A DNA stretch of 64,000 nt from CAZMGV01 sp964565925 (GTDB taxonomy: Bacteria; JAGRBM01; JAHCIT01): the NCBI GenBank assembly GCA_964565925.1, contig CAZMGV010000001.1, positions 372,001-436,000 of the forward strand, read 5' to 3'. Within the stretch, counting starts at the first letter, position 1, and the number at the start of each line of letters is the position of its first letter. Positions 1 to 9,960 of this stretch are shown one piece after another. The notes below the pieces were generated by a model. The model had not been told where the DNA came from, searched no databases, and saw only the letters and a list, made by a program, of their open reading frames with translations. The position numbers and the translations under genes are program-made.

Positions 1-3
1 GAC

Positions 4-858
4 GTGAAAAAGATGATGAACTACCAGGATTCGCGGGAGAGCAAGCTCGATGCCGCCAAGGCGGCGGTTGACGCGAATCCGCAGGACCCGGTCAAGCAGA
101 ACGACCTCGGAATGGCGCTCCGGGCGGCCGGGAAATACGAGGAAGCCGTCGCCGCGTTCCAGAAGGCGGTCGAACTCGACCCCCGCAACGTCGGCGCACG
201 GAACAACCTGGGGAACATGCTCCTCAGCCGCGGCAAGTTCGCGGACGCCGAGGCCCAGTTCAAGGCGGCGGTGGACGTGGACCCTCGCAACTCCGAGGCC
301 CTCACCAATCTCGGGAAAACCTACAACATCGAGGGCAAGCGGCAGGACGCGGAGGCCGCCTACAAGCAGGCGCTGGACGCCGATCCGAAGAATTTCCAGG
401 CCATGGCAGGCCTCGCCGACGCCCAGCGCACGAACAACAATCTGGCGGGAGCGGTGGACTCCTACCGGGCCGCTATCGCGCTCAATCCCAACGACATCAG
501 CTCCCAGTACAACCTGGGTAACACGCTCGACCAGATGGGCAATACGAACGAAGCCATCAAGACCTGGCAGGGGCTCACGCAGCAGTACCCGAACTTCGCG
601 GAAGGGTTTTCATCGCTCGGCACGAGCCTCGAGAAGGCCGGCGACTGGCGCGGCGCGGCCGACGCCTTCCAGAGGGCGATCGAACTCCGCCCGTCGAACC
701 CGTACAACTATCGCAGCTACGGCGAGGCGCTCCTGAAGGGCGGCAACAGCGGTGCCGCGCAGGACGCGTTCGACAAGTATATCGGCTTCGCGCCGGACGC
801 GAAGTCACAGGAAGACCGGCGCCAGGAGATCCAGAAGCTGATCAACGGCGGAAAGTAA
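4..858 (+). CDS. Tetratricopeptide-repeat protein, possibly 5' partial
   Basis: A 284-residue protein built almost entirely of tandem 34-residue TPR helices, with repeated A..Y..A...F..A..LDP and N.LG motifs from about residue 25 to 260. TPR arrays are protein-interaction scaffolds, so no enzymatic role is implied. No signal peptide or membrane segment is visible. The reading frame is open to the window edge. GTG at 4 and ATG at 13 or 16 are possible starts, but the true start may lie upstream. It converges on the AgmX-like gene. The fold is certain; the partner and role are unknown. Confidence 0.85.
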   Translation: MKKMMNYQDSRESKLDAAKAAVDANPQDPVKQNDLGMALRAAGKYEEAVAAFQKAVELDPRNVGARNNLGNMLLSRGKFADAEAQFKAAVDVDPRNSEALTNLGKTYNIEGKRQDAEAAYKQALDADPKNFQAMAGLADAQRTNNNLAGAVDSYRAAIALNPNDISSQYNLGNTLDQMGNTNEAIKTWQGLTQQYPNFAEGFSSLGTSLEKAGDWRGAADAFQRAIELRPSNPYNYRSYGEALLKGGNSGAAQDAFDKYIGFAPDAKSQEDRRQEIQKLINGGK

Positions 859-908
859 CCGCCCGCTTGCTGGCAGCCGCCTGCGTCCCGCCGGCTGTTT
901 CCCGCCAG

Positions 909-1355
909 CTATTTCCCGTCGAAGGCGAGCGGGAAGGTGACCTTCGCCTCGCCCTTCTCGACCGGCAGGAACTTCGCCTTCTGGACCTTTTCGAGAATCT
1001 CTTTTTCAAACTCGGGGAACTTCGCGAAATCCGAGGCGACGACTTTCGTCCTGTCCACCGAACCGTCCCGCTTGATCACGAACTCCACCACAAGACGGCC
1101 CGTCGCCTTGGGATTGTCCTTGAGCAGGCGCTTGTGCGCGGTTTCGAACAGCCGGGTATAGCGCCGCATGACCGCGTTCACGGTCGGATAGGTCCGGCTC
1201 TCCTGCGAGGCGGCCTCGCCGGTGACCGAGCCGTGGATACCCTTGCCGGCCCCTTCGATGGCCTTGGGCTTTTCGGGCGCATCGGCACCGTGCGCCGTGA
1301 CGGCGGTGGTGGCAAGCGCGAACGACAGTGCGGCGGCAACAGATTTCAGTTTCAT
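909..1355 (-). CDS. Secreted AgmX/PglI (TonB C-terminal-like) domain protein
   Basis: A 148-residue protein with a clear signal peptide (about residues 1-23, cleavage near AHG-AD), a short linker, then one domain of about 90 residues containing the segments LVVEFVIKRDGSV and FEKEILEKVQKAKF. These are typical of the AgmX/PglI C-terminal family, which resembles the periplasmic end of TonB. Unlike TonB it has no inner-membrane anchor beyond the cleavable signal, so it is probably periplasmic. It sits between convergent TPR and co-oriented uvrA genes with no obvious operon. The family is best known in myxobacteria, where some members act in motility; the role here is unknown. Confidence 0.7.
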   Translation of the reverse strand: MKLKSVAAALSFALATTAVTAHGADAPEKPKAIEGAGKGIHGSVTGEAASQESRTYPTVNAVMRRYTRLFETAHKRLLKDNPKATGRLVVEFVIKRDGSVDRTKVVASDFAKFPEFEKEILEKVQKAKFLPVEKGEAKVTFPLAFDGK

Positions 1356-1402
1356 ACGGACGTTTGTACTCCTGCGGACAAGATTATTTCGGATGACCGG
1401 GA

Positions 1403-4291
<2,889 letters not shown>

Positions 4292-4327
4292 GGGGGCTTC
4301 AGTTAGCGCATCCTTCCGAGGGGAAAC

Positions 4328-4359
4328 AAACGGGGCGGCCCCTGGGAACCGCCCCGTTT
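4328..4359 (-). terminator. Rho-independent terminator of htpX
   Basis: An 11-bp perfect stem (AAACGGGGCGG paired with CCGCCCCGTTT) with a 10-nt loop lies 30 bp past the htpX stop and before uvrA. On the minus strand the stem runs into a T-rich stretch. Confidence 0.75.
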
Positions 4360-4389
4360 TCAGGCTTGAGCCGGATAACGTCCGGCAGA

Positions 4390-5250
4390 TTAAAGCTTGA
4401 CGCTCTGGACGTTCAGCTCCTTGAGCGCCTTGATCCGTTCTTCGGTTGCCGGATGGGTCGAAAAGAGCCGCATCATCCCGCCACCGGTCAGCGGATTAAT
4501 GATGAACATATGGGCAGTTGCCTCACCGGCATGCTGGAGCGGGACCCCCCGGGCGTAGGAGTCGATCTTCATGAGTGCACTCTGGAGCCCCTCGGTATCC
4601 TGGGCGACGGCGGCGCCGGTGGCGTCGGCCATGTATTCCCGGGTCCGGCTGATCATCATCTGGATCAGCATCGCGGCGATCGGAGCCAGGATCATGATCG
4701 CGATGGCGACCACCGGGTTCCCACCGTCGCGGTCGCGGCCCCTGCGGCCGCCTCCGGCAAACATGGCCATATGGGCCACGAACTGGAGCGCCGCAGCCAT
4801 GACCGCCGAAATGGTCATCACCAGCGTGTCGCGGTTCTTGATGTGGCTCATCTCGTGGGCGATCACCCCGGCCAGTTCGCGCTCGTTCAGCATCTCGAGG
4901 ATCCCCTCCGTCACCGCGACAACGCCGTGGGACGGATTGCGGCCCGTCGCGAAGGCGTTCGGCGTGCGGTCGGGGATAATAAAGATGCGCGGCATCGGGA
5001 TTCTGGCGTTTTTGGCCAGCTGTTCGCACAGCGCAAAGAGGCGCGGCGCCTCCTGCTGGGTCACCGGCTTCGCCCGGTACATGGAGAGCACGATCTTGTC
5101 CGAGAACCAGTAGCTGGCGACGTTGAGCAGCAGCGCAAACGCAAAGGCCATGACCAGGCCGGCCTGGCCGCCAAGGGCTCCGCCCGCATAGATCAGGATG
5201 GCCGTCAGTCCGGCCAGCAGCAGGAAGGTCTTCAGTCGGTTCGCAATCAT
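4390..5250 (-). CDS. htpX: Membrane zinc metalloprotease HtpX (M48B)
   Basis: An inner-membrane protease involved in quality control of damaged membrane proteins. The 286 residues match the family. Two hydrophobic segments lie at about 8-28 and 30-48. The zinc-binding HEMSH motif is at 132-136, with the third ligand expected in the EYMAD segment near residue 205. Further hydrophobic segments lie at about 145-165 and 180-200. It stands alone with its own downstream terminator. In other bacteria htpX responds to envelope or heat stress; no such promoter was recognised here. Confidence 0.96.
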   Translation of the reverse strand: MIANRLKTFLLLAGLTAILIYAGGALGGQAGLVMAFAFALLLNVASYWFSDKIVLSMYRAKPVTQQEAPRLFALCEQLAKNARIPMPRIFIIPDRTPNAFATGRNPSHGVVAVTEGILEMLNERELAGVIAHEMSHIKNRDTLVMTISAVMAAALQFVAHMAMFAGGGRRGRDRDGGNPVVAIAIMILAPIAAMLIQMMISRTREYMADATGAAVAQDTEGLQSALMKIDSYARGVPLQHAGEATAHMFIINPLTGGGMMRLFSTHPATEERIKALKELNVQSVKL

Positions 5251-5419
5251 CGGTTCTTTCCGGTTCTCCTGTTACCTGGAGCGCCGTCAGGCGGCTCACG
5301 GCGTTAATATTCGCATGTGCAGGTGAACAGGCAAGATAGTGCGCCGTTAAAACCGGTTAACCGTTCCGATCAGGGAGCAACCCTGATTCGGCACCGGAAA
5401 CCTCAGGAATTTGTTAACT

Positions 5420-6544
5420 TCAGAAGCTCTTGAAGAAGTCGGCCAGCTCCTGGGACATCTGCTTCATGGTCTTGCCGGACATGGTGCCGATCAGGCTCTG
5501 CACCGAGGCGATTTTTTCCCTGGACAGCAGGTGCGCCAGTTCCCGGACGATCCGGGGCGCGGCCTTGGGGTCCAGGTAGTTGATCGTGCCGAGCTGCACC
5601 GCCTGCGCCCCGGCCACGAGGAACTCGCAGACGTCTTCCGCGTTCGAGATGCCGCCCACGCCGACAATCGGGATCTTGAGGTCGGACCGTTTCAGCTCGT
5701 CCACCATCCTCAGCGCCACCGGCTTTATGGCCGGGCCGGAAAGCCCGCCCGTGCGGTTGGCGAGTACCGGCTTGTGCTTTCGCCAGTCGACCGCCATTCC
5801 CTGCAGGGTATTGATGGCCGTGACGGCGTCCGCGCCGGCGCGTTCCACCGCCTTGGCGATGGCGACAATATCGGTGACGTTGGGCGACAGCTTCGCCCAG
5901 ACCGGTTTGGTGGTGGCGCGCCGGACCCGTTCGATCACGAGCGCCGCCTGATCGGGCTGCGTGCCGAACACGATCCCGCCCTTTTCCACGTTCGGGCACG
6001 AGAGGTTCACCTCGATGCCGTTGATCCGGTCCACGTGCTCCAGAATCTTCGCCAGTTCCACATAGCCGTCGACGGTCTCCTCGAAGATCGAGGCGATCAC
6101 GACCGTCCGGGCGTTCTGCAGCGACGGGAGCTTGTTGTCGATGAAATCCTGGACGCCGTTACTCTGGATTCCGATGGCATTGAGCATTCCCGAGGCCGTT
6201 TCGATGGTGCGGGGCGTGTTGTTCCCGAGCCGCGATTTCAGCGACAGGCTCTTCACCACGATGCCGCCCAAAAGGCTTGGATCGTAAAACTCGGCCAGTT
6301 CGGGGCCGTAACCGCCGCAGCCCGAGGCGAGTAAAATCGGGTTCTTGAAAACGAGGGTGCCGACCCGCGTCGAGAGGTCGACGTTCGTTGGCATCGGCAG
6401 GTCGGACTTGCGGCTCATCTGGGAAACGGCCGGCGCCTTTACCGCGTTCGAAGCGGCTTTCTTCGGAGCAGCCTTTTTCGGAGCCGCCTTTTGGGCGGAC
6501 GTCTTCTTTTTTGCCGGCTTTGCGGATTTCTTCTTCGGGCTCAC
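5420..6544 (-). CDS. pyrD: Dihydroorotate dehydrogenase B, catalytic subunit, with basic N-terminal tail
   Basis: This FMN enzyme oxidises dihydroorotate to orotate in pyrimidine synthesis. The core matches type 1B PyrD: NPILLASG near residue 70, the active-site cysteine in NLSCPN, GGLSG and the GVGGI phosphate-binding loop. It is 374 residues, about 60 longer than usual, because of an N-terminal tail of Lys/Ala/Pro repeats (about residues 2-40). The extended start is preferred because its ATG overlaps the pyrK stop by 4 nt (ATGA), giving translational coupling. A start at the later ATG of the MPTNVDL segment is the conservative alternative. It forms an operon with pyrK. Confidence 0.93.
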   Translation of the reverse strand: MSPKKKSAKPAKKKTSAQKAAPKKAAPKKAASNAVKAPAVSQMSRKSDLPMPTNVDLSTRVGTLVFKNPILLASGCGGYGPELAEFYDPSLLGGIVVKSLSLKSRLGNNTPRTIETASGMLNAIGIQSNGVQDFIDNKLPSLQNARTVVIASIFEETVDGYVELAKILEHVDRINGIEVNLSCPNVEKGGIVFGTQPDQAALVIERVRRATTKPVWAKLSPNVTDIVAIAKAVERAGADAVTAINTLQGMAVDWRKHKPVLANRTGGLSGPAIKPVALRMVDELKRSDLKIPIVGVGGISNAEDVCEFLVAGAQAVQLGTINYLDPKAAPRIVRELAHLLSREKIASVQSLIGTMSGKTMKQMSQELADFFKSF

Positions 6545-7350
6545 CAGGAGACCTCCTCGGCGTCAAACACCGGACCCTCGATACAGGTACGGGCGTGCCG
6601 GTAGTTTCCATCAGGTGTCTTGATCCGGCACACACAGCTTATACAGATACCGGTGCCGCAAGCCATACGTTCCTCAAGGGAAACATCGCACCGGATATTA
6701 TGGTCGTGGCAGATCGAGGCCACGGCCGCCATCAGCGGATTGGGGCCGCAGGTGATGACCCGGTCCGGCCGCGGCGCTTTGGCCAGCATCTGCCTGAGCA
6801 GGTCGGCCGCCGTCCCCTTGAACCCTTCAGTGCCGTCGTCGGTCGACAGGTACACCCCGCCCGTCCCGAACGAACCGGTCCAGTTGAGGTCGTAGTCGGA
6901 CCGGGCGCCGATCACGGCCGTGTACCGGGCCGGATAGGTGTTTGCCAGATGCACGAGCGGCGGAACGCCCACGCCTCCGCCCACGAGCCAGATTTTTTCC
7001 TGTGAGGTAATAGGCGCGTCGAAACCGTTCCCGTAGGGGCCCTGCACCGACCAGGCTTCCCCGGCAATAGCCCGCGCCATGCGGAGCGTGCCCTCGCCGT
7101 GCACCCGGATGCCGAAGGTGATCTCCCGGGCGGTCGCCGATACGGGGGACAGCGGCCTGGGTAGCAGCGGCTGCGAGCCGAACGCCGGACGCACCATGTA
7201 GAACTGGCCCGGACGGGCGACCGGCTGGGCCGCCGTCATCCGGAACGTAATCTCGTACATGGCTCCGTGAAGGTCGCCATCTGAATAACCGGTGGGAGAC
7301 AGCCGCTTCGCGGCGGCGAACTCGGCGTTCGCGGGTATTTCGACACTCAT
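6541..7350 (-). CDS. pyrK: Dihydroorotate dehydrogenase B, electron-transfer subunit
   Basis: A ferredoxin-reductase-like protein that passes electrons from PyrD FMN to NAD through FAD and a 2Fe-2S cluster. The 269 residues contain the FAD-binding RPLS motif (about 65), a GGGVGVPPL nucleotide-binding loop (about 127) and a C-terminal cluster motif with cysteines spaced as C-x4-C-x2-C then a distal C (ACGTGICISC...TC). It lies immediately upstream of pyrD with a 4-nt overlap and 10 bp downstream of rimI. The pairing of pyrK with pyrD identifies the NAD-dependent class 1B enzyme. Confidence 0.95.
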   Translation of the reverse strand: MSVEIPANAEFAAAKRLSPTGYSDGDLHGAMYEITFRMTAAQPVARPGQFYMVRPAFGSQPLLPRPLSPVSATAREITFGIRVHGEGTLRMARAIAGEAWSVQGPYGNGFDAPITSQEKIWLVGGGVGVPPLVHLANTYPARYTAVIGARSDYDLNWTGSFGTGGVYLSTDDGTEGFKGTAADLLRQMLAKAPRPDRVITCGPNPLMAAVASICHDHNIRCDVSLEERMACGTGICISCVCRIKTPDGNYRHARTCIEGPVFDAEEVSW

Positions 7351-7360
7351 CGGTCTTTCA

Positions 7361-7897
7361 TCACTCCCCGGGCCCGGCCTTGCCGGCGGACCTCGCTGGC
7401 CTCACTGGATCGAACGGCGCTTCCCGCACCATCACCAGCGCATCCTCGCCGGTATCGGAATAGTATTTCAGGCGAACCCCGACGCCCCGGAAACCGAACT
7501 CCTCGTACATCCGCCTCGCCGCCGCGTTTCCGTAACGCACGTCGAGAACGATAAGGGCGGTCCGGCTGCCTCTGGCGTGCTCGAACACCAGTTCCATGAG
7601 CTTCGCACCGATACCCTGCCGCCGCCAGTCCGGGTCCACGGCGATGTTCAGGATATGGAGCTCGTCCACTACGATCCAGAACATCACATAACCTACCAGC
7701 GGTTTGTCGGGAAGGCCCGCCAGCCGGGCCACGAAGGTCTTGGACTGGTGGCGGGAGAGCTCCTCCATGAACATGTTACGGGACCACGGCGTCTTGAACG
7801 ACAGCCGCTCCACCCGCATGATCTCGTCCAGGTCGAACTCGGTCATCTCGCTGAATTCGATCCGGCGGTCCGGAGGGCTGGAGGCGGTCTTTGCCAC
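7361..7897 (-). CDS. rimI: GNAT acetyltransferase, RimI-like (ribosomal protein S18 alanine acetylation)
   Basis: A 178-residue GNAT-fold enzyme. The acetyl-CoA loop RRQGIG is visible, as are the RimI-typical segments ILNIAVDPDWR, VLDVRYGN..A and FGFRGVG..YY. Family members acetylate the N-terminus of ribosomal protein S18 or related substrates. The C-terminal tail (about 20 residues, Arg/Pro/Gly-rich) is extra. It is probably the first gene of a rimI-pyrK-pyrD transcription unit, with a 10-bp gap to pyrK. Substrate assignment is by family only. Confidence 0.85.
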   Translation of the reverse strand: MAKTASSPPDRRIEFSEMTEFDLDEIMRVERLSFKTPWSRNMFMEELSRHQSKTFVARLAGLPDKPLVGYVMFWIVVDELHILNIAVDPDWRRQGIGAKLMELVFEHARGSRTALIVLDVRYGNAAARRMYEEFGFRGVGVRLKYYSDTGEDALVMVREAPFDPVRPARSAGKAGPGE

Positions 7898-7952
7898 AAA
7901 GGGAAGTATTCAAGGGCGGCGGGGCGGGATGCAATGAGAAGCTAAAGCGGTG

Positions 7953-8045
7953 TTACTGGGCGCAGCGGAAACCCGGATAGTAGTGATGGTACGTCGGATA
8001 GTCTTTGAAACGGTTGGCGGCTCGGAAGAACGCCGCATCAATGTT
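7953..8045 (-). pseudogene. Remnant of an FGE-sulfatase/SUMF1-fold C-terminus
   Basis: Just past the ORF6N stop, in another frame of the minus strand, about 30 codons read FFRAANRFKDYPTYHHYY followed by PGFRCAQ and a TAA stop at 7955-7953. The pattern RAANR...P......GFRCA at a C-terminus is the hallmark ending of the formylglycine-generating-enzyme (SUMF1/C-type-lectin) fold. No start or body of the gene is present, because the upstream sequence is the ORF6N gene. I read this as a 3' relic of a gene disrupted by insertion or deletion. Confidence 0.55.
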
Positions 8046-8610
8046 TTCGGGCCTTCAGTTTCCCGGATGCAGACGATTCGGGAGGCCGGAAGCCGATAGA
8101 CCGTTTCGGCGGAACCGGCGGGGGCTCCATGAGACTCCGGATCGCCCTGAACACACCGGCGAACTGCTGGTCATATTTCTTTTCCAGCTCGGCCAGCTTC
8201 TGCGCGAGTTCGCGGTTGGAGGCGATAATTCCCCGCAAACGGACAAATGCGCGAACAACTTCGATGCTGGCCCGGACGGCCTGTTTGCTATTCAGGACAT
8301 TGGCCGCCATGACGGCCCCGTGTTCGGTGAACACGAACGGGAGATAACGTCTGCCTCCACGGCCCGGGTTTGAGGTCGCAATTTGCGACCTCAAAGATTC
8401 TGCCTCATCCTCCGTGAGCTGAAACATGAAATCCATCGGGAAACGATCCTGGTTACGTTTGACCTGTTCGTTAAGCCGTTTAGTGGTGACGCCGTAAACG
8501 GCCGCCAGGTCCGCGTCCAGCATGACCCGGTGGCTCCGGATCGAAAGGATCGCATCCTCCACACGGCTGACAATCCCTGCTTCGATTACTCTGTTCGCTT
8601 TTGCACGCAT
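8038..8610 (-). CDS. ORF6N domain-containing protein
   Basis: A 190-residue protein whose N-terminal 95 residues match the ORF6N domain: an early IRSHRVMLDADLA segment, VYGVTTKRLNEQV, and RFPMDFMFQL followed by the FTEHGAVMAA segment. The C-terminal part (about 105-150) is a predicted coiled coil and the tail is Pro/Ser-rich. ORF6N domains are putative DNA-binding modules related to KilA-N, common in phages and mobile loci. Its 3' end abuts a truncated FGE-fold fragment, supporting acquisition by transfer. The target is unknown. Confidence 0.85.
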   Translation of the reverse strand: MRAKANRVIEAGIVSRVEDAILSIRSHRVMLDADLAAVYGVTTKRLNEQVKRNQDRFPMDFMFQLTEDEAESLRSQIATSNPGRGGRRYLPFVFTEHGAVMAANVLNSKQAVRASIEVVRAFVRLRGIIASNRELAQKLAELEKKYDQQFAGVFRAIRSLMEPPPVPPKRSIGFRPPESSASGKLKARKH

Positions 8611-8709
8611 AGCGATTCTACGGATGCAGCTCCCGTACCAGCCGGCCGGAGAGCGAAACGTCGGGATTTCAGGGAGTTACGTGCGAAGCACCCAGCGCAA
8701 ATTGTCACC

Positions 8710-8726
8710 TGTTCGGAATTCGAACA
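8710..8726. promoter_or_regulatory. Palindrome TGTTCG-N5-CGAACA, operator-like
   Basis: Perfect inverted repeat with 6-bp arms about 100 bp upstream of the ORF6N start, immediately next to the aroF terminator stem. It could be an operator for the ORF6N gene, or an extension of the terminator structure. Confidence 0.3.
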
Positions 8727-8754
8727 AAAACGCCGGAGCGAACTCCGGCGTTTT
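8726..8754 (-). terminator. Terminator of the DAHP synthase gene, UUCG tetraloop
   Basis: A 12-bp stem (AAAACGCCGGAG / CTCCGGCGTTTT). Read on the minus strand the loop is TTCG and the stem is followed by a short T-rich run. It lies about 40 bp beyond the aroF stop. Confidence 0.85.
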
Positions 8755-8794
8755 CGACGTTTTCGGCCGGCTTGTCAGCTGACCGGTTAACGGT

Positions 8795-9811
8795 TCAGGC
8801 GTCGCGGCCCACGATCTTCGCCACGGCCCGGATCTTCTCCATGAGCGCGGTGAACTTCTTGGGCTTCAAGGCCTGATCGCCGTCGCACAGCGCCTTCTCG
8901 GGCTGGTGGTGGACCTCGATGATGAGGCCGTCGGCTCCGGCCGCCACGGCGGCGAGCGCCAGCGGTTCCACGAGATCCCACCGGCCGCCCGCGTGGGACG
9001 GATCGGCGATGACCGGCAGATGGGTCTTCTCTTTCAGCACCGGGATCGCGCTCACGTCGAACGTGTTGCGCGTGTCGGGCTCGAAGGTGCGGATGCCGCG
9101 CTCGCACAGGATGATGTTCATGTTGCCGCCGGCGGCGATGTATTCGGCCGCCATCAGCAGCTCCTTGATCGTGTTCGCCAGACCGCGTTTCAGAAGGATC
9201 GGGGTCTTCAACTGGCCCACTTCCTTCAAGAGCCGGAAGTTCTGCATGTTGCGGGCGCCGATCTGGATCACGTCGGCGCGGCCCTCGAACAGAGGGATGT
9301 CGCGCGGGTCCATCAGCTCGGTGACGATGCGCAGGCCGGTCTTCTTCTTGGCTTCCATGAGGATGTCGAGGCCTTCGCTCTCGAGTCCCTGGAACGCGTA
9401 CGGCGAGGTGCGGGGCTTGTAGGCGCCGCCGCGCATGAAACCCAGGCCCTCGCCCTTCACCACGTCGGCCAGATGCATCATCTGCTCGACGCTTTCGACC
9501 GAGCACGGGCCGGCCATCACCTGCATCTTGTCCTTCGCGCCCACGCGTTCGCCGCGGACGTCGATGGAGGAGTCGTGCTTCTGGAAGTCGCGGCTCACCA
9601 GCTTGTACGGGGCGAGAATCGGAATGACCTGCTCGACGCCGGCCCAGCTCTGCCAGTTGGCGCTCTGGAGCTTGCGGTCATCGCCCACCGCGCCCATGAT
9701 CTGGCGCTCGGTTCCCTTGTTAAAGTGCACCCGAAGGCCCATGCCGGTGACGAGTTCCGCCACCTGATTGACCTGTTCCTGGGTCGCGTCCGGCTTGAAA
9801 ACGACGATCAT
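8795..9811 (-). CDS. aroF: 3-deoxy-7-phosphoheptulonate (DAHP) synthase, type I-beta
   Basis: First enzyme of the shikimate pathway, condensing PEP with erythrose 4-phosphate. The 338-residue form has an N-terminal ferredoxin-like regulatory domain (about 1-70, MIVVFKPDAT) as in Thermotoga DAHP synthase, then the TIM barrel with AGPCSVES, GGAYKPRTSPY, GARNMQN, KRG, and DPSHAGGR. An in-frame extension of 38 residues upstream looks unlike any family member, so the ATG at 9811 was chosen, although its Shine-Dalgarno is weak. It is separate from the aroA-tyrA-pheA cluster at 35-40 kb that uses its product. Confidence 0.95.
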   Translation of the reverse strand: MIVVFKPDATQEQVNQVAELVTGMGLRVHFNKGTERQIMGAVGDDRKLQSANWQSWAGVEQVIPILAPYKLVSRDFQKHDSSIDVRGERVGAKDKMQVMAGPCSVESVEQMMHLADVVKGEGLGFMRGGAYKPRTSPYAFQGLESEGLDILMEAKKKTGLRIVTELMDPRDIPLFEGRADVIQIGARNMQNFRLLKEVGQLKTPILLKRGLANTIKELLMAAEYIAAGGNMNIILCERGIRTFEPDTRNTFDVSAIPVLKEKTHLPVIADPSHAGGRWDLVEPLALAAVAAGADGLIIEVHHQPEKALCDGDQALKPKKFTALMEKIRAVAKIVGRDA

Positions 9812-9960
9812 CTGAAAGTTACCATCCTGCGCTAAAAGCGATCTGATTTCCGGCACCTGGTGCATGACGCACCGTGCCTCGGAGCCCTGGGTTCGTCTGG
9901 ATTGTCTAGACCCGACCACTACCACCGGGGGCGCTCACATTAGACGATAAGGGCATGACG

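Noticed and set aside
50..736. Long Arg/Ser/Pro-rich frame overlapping the TPR gene
   Set aside because: It is a frame-shifted shadow of the TPR gene; its composition is that of high-GC shadow reading and it has no family motif.
5369..5387. ATCAGGG-AGCAA-CCCTGAT hairpin between pyrD and htpX, considered as the pyrD terminator
   Set aside because: The stem is only 7 bp and no T-tract follows on the minus strand; it may be chance.
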